Positions 61,418-64,000 of a DNA stretch of 64,000 nt are shown here, piece by piece. The stretch covers positions 372,001 through 436,000 of the forward strand of contig NZ_FUZI01000001.1 in the NCBI RefSeq assembly GCF_900166965.1. The letters are read 5' to 3'. Below the pieces are notes generated by a model. The model did not search any database. It saw nothing but the letters and a program-made list of their open reading frames with translations, and was not told the origin of the DNA. The stretch's first letter is position 1, and each line of letters opens with the position of its first letter. The translations under genes and the position numbers were made by a program. This DNA is from Photobacterium piscicola (GTDB lineage Bacteria; Pseudomonadota; Gammaproteobacteria; Enterobacterales; Vibrionaceae).

Positions 61418-62530
61418 CTAGTTATTACTGCATAAAAAAGTGTACATAAATTCAGTTATTTTAGTCATGTCATCAATAGTAATAAATTCTTCAGTTGTAT
61501 GAACTTTACTCATTCCCGTCGATAGATTGACTGTTTTTAAGCCTTTGCCATTAAATACGTTAGCATCACTACCACCACCGGTTGACTTTGTGAATGGAGT
61601 TAGACCGTTTGATTTAAATGCCGCCATAATACTTTGTACGTGCGGGTCATTATCTTCAATGTGATAAGCGTTGTAAGAACGACTTGATTCAATATTGATT
61701 TGAGCACCATGCTTGGTCGCAGCGTGTTCAAATGTCTCAATCATGTGTGCTGTTTGGTGTTCAAGCTTAGTATCATTTAAAGAACGTGCTTCTGCAGCAA
61801 GGAACAGTGAAGGCATTACAATATTGGTTACTTGTCCACCTTGAACGACACCAATGTTAGCTGTTGTTTCTTCATCAATACGTGATAAGCGCATATTAGT
61901 AATAGCATCTGCAGCAACGGTAAGTGCATTAATGCCTTCTTCTGGCGCTAAACCAGCATGAGCGGGTTTACCTGTAATAGTGATTTTTAAGCTCTGCTGA
62001 CCTGGAGCTGTCGTAACAATGGCACCAATAGCGCCGCCTGAATCTAAAACAATCGCTTTATTAGCCGTAATATAGCTCATATCAAATAGTTTTGAGCCTT
62101 GCAGACCACCTTCTTCATGCACAGTGAAAGCCAGTTCAATGGTTTTATGATCACGGTTATCAGCTTGAATGCAACGTACCGCTTCCATTATTGCTGCAAT
62201 GCCTGACTTATCATCACCACCGAGAATGGTGTTGCCTTTTGAGCGAATAACGCCATTCTCAATAATCGGTTCAATATCATTACCTGGATTTACCGTATCC
62301 ATATGACAACTAAGCGCAATAGTGTCGTTAATGCTGCCATCTAAACGCGCATAGATATTAAAGCCATTAGAGATTGCTTCTGGTACGGGAAGGCGATGAA
62401 CACTGAAACCTAATTCACCTAATTGTTCTGCCAGTGTTTCGGCAATAGCTTTCTCATTACGTGATTCGCTATTGATTTTTATCAGTTCAATGAAATGGTT
62501 AATAAGGCGTTGCTGATTGATTGTAGACAT
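61418..62530 (-). CDS. PepT-like M20 family peptidase
   Basis: A 370-residue M20/M28-type metallopeptidase, closest in look to PepT-like tripeptidases. Zinc motifs: SCHMDTVNPG near residues 74-83 (His, Asp), LGGDDKSGIAAIMEA (Asp) and VHEEGGLQGSK (Glu pair), with a further zinc Glu/His expected in EARSL and the C-terminal STGMSKVHTTEEF. A lid domain (SLKITITGKPAHAGLAPEEG) interrupts as usual. Cytoplasmic; it releases N-terminal residues from small peptides. The family is sure, the exact substrate not. Confidence 0.9.
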   Translation of the reverse strand: MSTINQQRLINHFIELIKINSESRNEKAIAETLAEQLGELGFSVHRLPVPEAISNGFNIYARLDGSINDTIALSCHMDTVNPGNDIEPIIENGVIRSKGNTILGGDDKSGIAAIMEAVRCIQADNRDHKTIELAFTVHEEGGLQGSKLFDMSYITANKAIVLDSGGAIGAIVTTAPGQQSLKITITGKPAHAGLAPEEGINALTVAADAITNMRLSRIDEETTANIGVVQGGQVTNIVMPSLFLAAEARSLNDTKLEHQTAHMIETFEHAATKHGAQINIESSRSYNAYHIEDNDPHVQSIMAAFKSNGLTPFTKSTGGGSDANVFNGKGLKTVNLSTGMSKVHTTEEFITIDDMTKITEFMYTFLCSNN

Positions 62531-62674
62531 AATTTAGCTTCAAGTGGACATTAGATGTTATGACTGTAAACGTAAACTGGCGATTATGGCTTGGGGCTAA
62601 ATCAAATTTAATGGGAATTTATTAATAACAATATCAAATTATGTTAGCGGTATCTTGTTTTAAGGGAAGGATTT

Positions 62675-62716
62675 AGGTGTGAGGTGTGAGGTGTGAGGTG
62701 TGAGGTGCGAGGTGCG
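62675..62716. repeat. Heptanucleotide tandem repeat (aggtgtg x4, aggtgcg x2)
   Basis: Six units of 7 bp run from 62675 to 62716: four exact aggtgtg and two aggtgcg, then AGGGAGCGC. It lies about 145 bp beyond the start of the PepT-like gene and about 130 bp beyond the tyrS stop, outside any ORF. Slippage-prone repeat of unknown effect. Confidence 0.9.
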
Positions 62717-62775
62717 AGGGAGCGCAAAAGAGGTGAGTGGATACGGAATGATACAATGGACTTGTTATTAGCAAT

Positions 62776-62811
62776 AAAAAACCACCGCTATTATTAGTAA
62801 CGGTGGTTTTT
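62776..62811 (-). terminator. Intrinsic terminator of tyrS
   Basis: AAAACCACCG (62778-62787) pairs with CGGTGGTTTT (62801-62810). On the minus strand the stem is followed by TTTTTT and A-rich sequence precedes it. It lies 41 bp after the tyrS stop. Confidence 0.85.
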
Positions 62812-62851
62812 GGTACTATCTACAAGCGAGATAGCAAAGATCTGTTAAGGA

Positions 62852-64000
62852 TTAACCCCAAACGATCAGGCTGTAGTTCTTCTTACCACGACGGATAAGT
62901 GTGTAACGACCAAACAGTTTGTCAGCATCGTTAAACTTATAGTAAGCATCACTTACTTTCTCACCATTAACCATGATAGCGTTTGACTCGATGTGAGTTT
63001 TAGCTTGGCTACGAGATGTTGCAAGTTCAGCGTTAACAAGTACTTGTTGAAGATCATCTTCATTAGATGCTTGTGCAGTTGGCATGCCATCTTGCGCTAG
63101 TTGTGCAAAATCAGACTCTGATAAGTGCTCAAGGTCATTTTCAAATAGGCAGCGGGTGATGTTTTGTGCTGCTTCTAATTGTGCTTGACCGTGTACAAGT
63201 GCTGTTGCTTTTTCTGCAAGAATACGTTGTGCTTGAGGTGCTTTGCCGCTATTACGGTCATCTTCTTCGATCTGTTGAATTTCTTCTTCAGAAAGGAAAG
63301 TAAAGAAACGTAAGAAACGGTATACGTCAGCATCAGCAGTGTTCATCCAGAATTGGTAGAACTTGTATGGGCTAGTTTTGCTTGGGTCTAACCAAACAGC
63401 GCCGCCTTCAGTTTTACCAAACTTAGTACCATCAGACTTAGTGATTAGCGGTACAGTCATACCGAATACTTGCTGCTGGTTCATACGACGAGTTAGGTCG
63501 ATACCTGCTGTGATGTTACCCCATTGGTCAGAACCACCAATTTGAAGTTCCATACCCATGTCTTTGTTCATACTTGCAAAGTCGTAAGACTGTAGCAAGC
63601 TGTAAGCGAACTCAGTAAAAGAGATACCTACTTCATCACGGTTAATACGTTGTTTAACAGATTCTTTACTGATCATTTGGTTAACAGAGAAGTGTTTACC
63701 AATATCACGTAAGAATGTTAGTACATCCATATTACCGAACCAGTCATGGTTGTTCACCATACGAGCAGGGTTCGTTGCGTTGTCAAAATCTAGGAAAGGA
63801 GAAACTTGACGTTGGATTTTAGTCACCCAATCAGCAACAATATCTAAAGTGTTAAGTGAACGCTCAGTCGCTTTGAAGCTTGGATCACCAATCATACCGG
63901 TAGCGCCGCCAACCAAGGCTACTGGATTATGACCCGCTTCTTGGAAGCGCTTAAGGCAAAGTAGAGGTACCAGATGACCTAGGTGCAAACTATCTGCCGT
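62852..64000 (-). CDS. tyrS: Tyrosyl-tRNA synthetase, C-terminal part (runs off the right edge)
   Basis: A class I aminoacyl-tRNA synthetase that attaches tyrosine to tRNA-Tyr. The visible 382 codons begin in the catalytic core with [20 protein letters not shown] (the HIGH-like motif) and continue open to the last base. The KMSKS counterpart is [14 protein letters not shown] near the middle. The tyrosine site includes [20 protein letters not shown] and [15 protein letters not shown]. The C-terminal S4 RNA-binding domain ([20 protein letters not shown]) is complete. The first 30 or so residues lie outside the window. Confidence 0.97.
   Translation of the reverse strand, partial: TADSLHLGHLVPLLCLKRFQEAGHNPVALVGGATGMIGDPSFKATERSLNTLDIVADWVTKIQRQVSPFLDFDNATNPARMVNNHDWFGNMDVLTFLRDIGKHFSVNQMISKESVKQRINRDEVGISFTEFAYSLLQSYDFASMNKDMGMELQIGGSDQWGNITAGIDLTRRMNQQQVFGMTVPLITKSDGTKFGKTEGGAVWLDPSKTSPYKFYQFWMNTADADVYRFLRFFTFLSEEEIQQIEEDDRNSGKAPQAQRILAEKATALVHGQAQLEAAQNITRCLFENDLEHLSESDFAQLAQDGMPTAQASNEDDLQQVLVNAELATSRSQAKTHIESNAIMVNGEKVSDAYYKFNDADKLFGRYTLIRRGKKNYSLIVWG

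Noticed and set aside
1..64000. Integrated prophage, integron or conjugative element
   Set aside because: No integrase, phage structural, attC or transfer genes were seen; the only mobile-type gene is the RayT-like transposase.

Overview
The window is a gene-dense, AT-rich gammaproteobacterial chromosome segment with low-GC codon usage and short intergenic gaps. The most telling gene is an almost unchanged relative of the Vibrio parahaemolyticus Na+/galactose symporter vSGLT. Together with class B acid phosphatase AphA, oligopeptidase B, a PnuC/nucleoside-phosphorylase pair and a split gcvT / gcvHP locus, it points to Vibrionaceae, most likely a Photobacterium. The genus is an inference from gene content, not a database result. 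No tRNA, rRNA, CRISPR array, prophage or integron was seen. The window opens inside a lipoprotein gene and closes inside tyrS.

Layout. 1-7.4 kb: a lipoprotein fragment, an unusual membrane/coiled-coil protein, periplasmic asparaginase, a DsbA-like lipoprotein, AphA, ArfB and an aspartoacylase-type deacylase; ansB and aphA each have a CRP-like site upstream. 7.4-10.5 kb: a translationally coupled FecBCD-type ABC importer behind a Fur-box-like site. 10.7-14.5 kb: an AlkD-like protein, an orphan beta-class DNA methyltransferase, a LysR regulator, a small acidic protein and a secreted SH3b protein. 14.6-17.3 kb: two tandem paralogous secreted proteins of no recognised family. 17.5-20.3 kb: a TatD-like hydrolase and a divergent HflX GTPase. 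20.4-24.5 kb: an hsp20-dnaK-dnaJ chaperone cluster whose J-protein lacks the zinc finger and whose hsp20 leader looks like a ROSE-type RNA thermometer.

24.8-29.3 kb: the vSGLT-like symporter, a cNMP/CBS/nucleotidyltransferase signalling protein and a DnaQ-type exonuclease; two nearly identical LacI/GalR-style operators precede the first two genes. 29.4-33.8 kb: an RND efflux pair. 33.8-36.1 kb: a YadA-like trimeric autotransporter with exact 90-bp stalk repeats, a small lipoprotein and a histidine-rich mini-protein. 36.4-39.7 kb: a ZIP metal transporter, pnuC overlapping a nucleoside phosphorylase, and a Crp/Fnr-type regulator. 39.8-44.6 kb: oligopeptidase B (TTG start), an unknown anchored protein and a Tat-exported sulfatase. 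44.6-48.9 kb: a REP-associated (RayT-type) transposase between inverted GGACAGCC motifs, with more copies of the motif beyond the next gene, and a large U32 protein.

49-54.8 kb: a lemA-TPM-TPM operon, an M14-type deacylase with a YfcC-family carrier that has no ATG start, and pyroglutamyl peptidase. 54.8-64 kb: a GAF/HD-GYP protein, the glycine cleavage genes (gcvP, gcvH, divergent gcvT), a 57-residue ORF, a PepT-like M20 peptidase, a heptanucleotide repeat and tyrS. Several modules are concerned with scavenging amino acids, acyl-amino acids, peptides, sugars and nucleosides. The least explained parts are the thermometer-controlled chaperone cluster, the tandem secreted paralogs, the two-operator sugar/signalling locus and the RayT/REP region.
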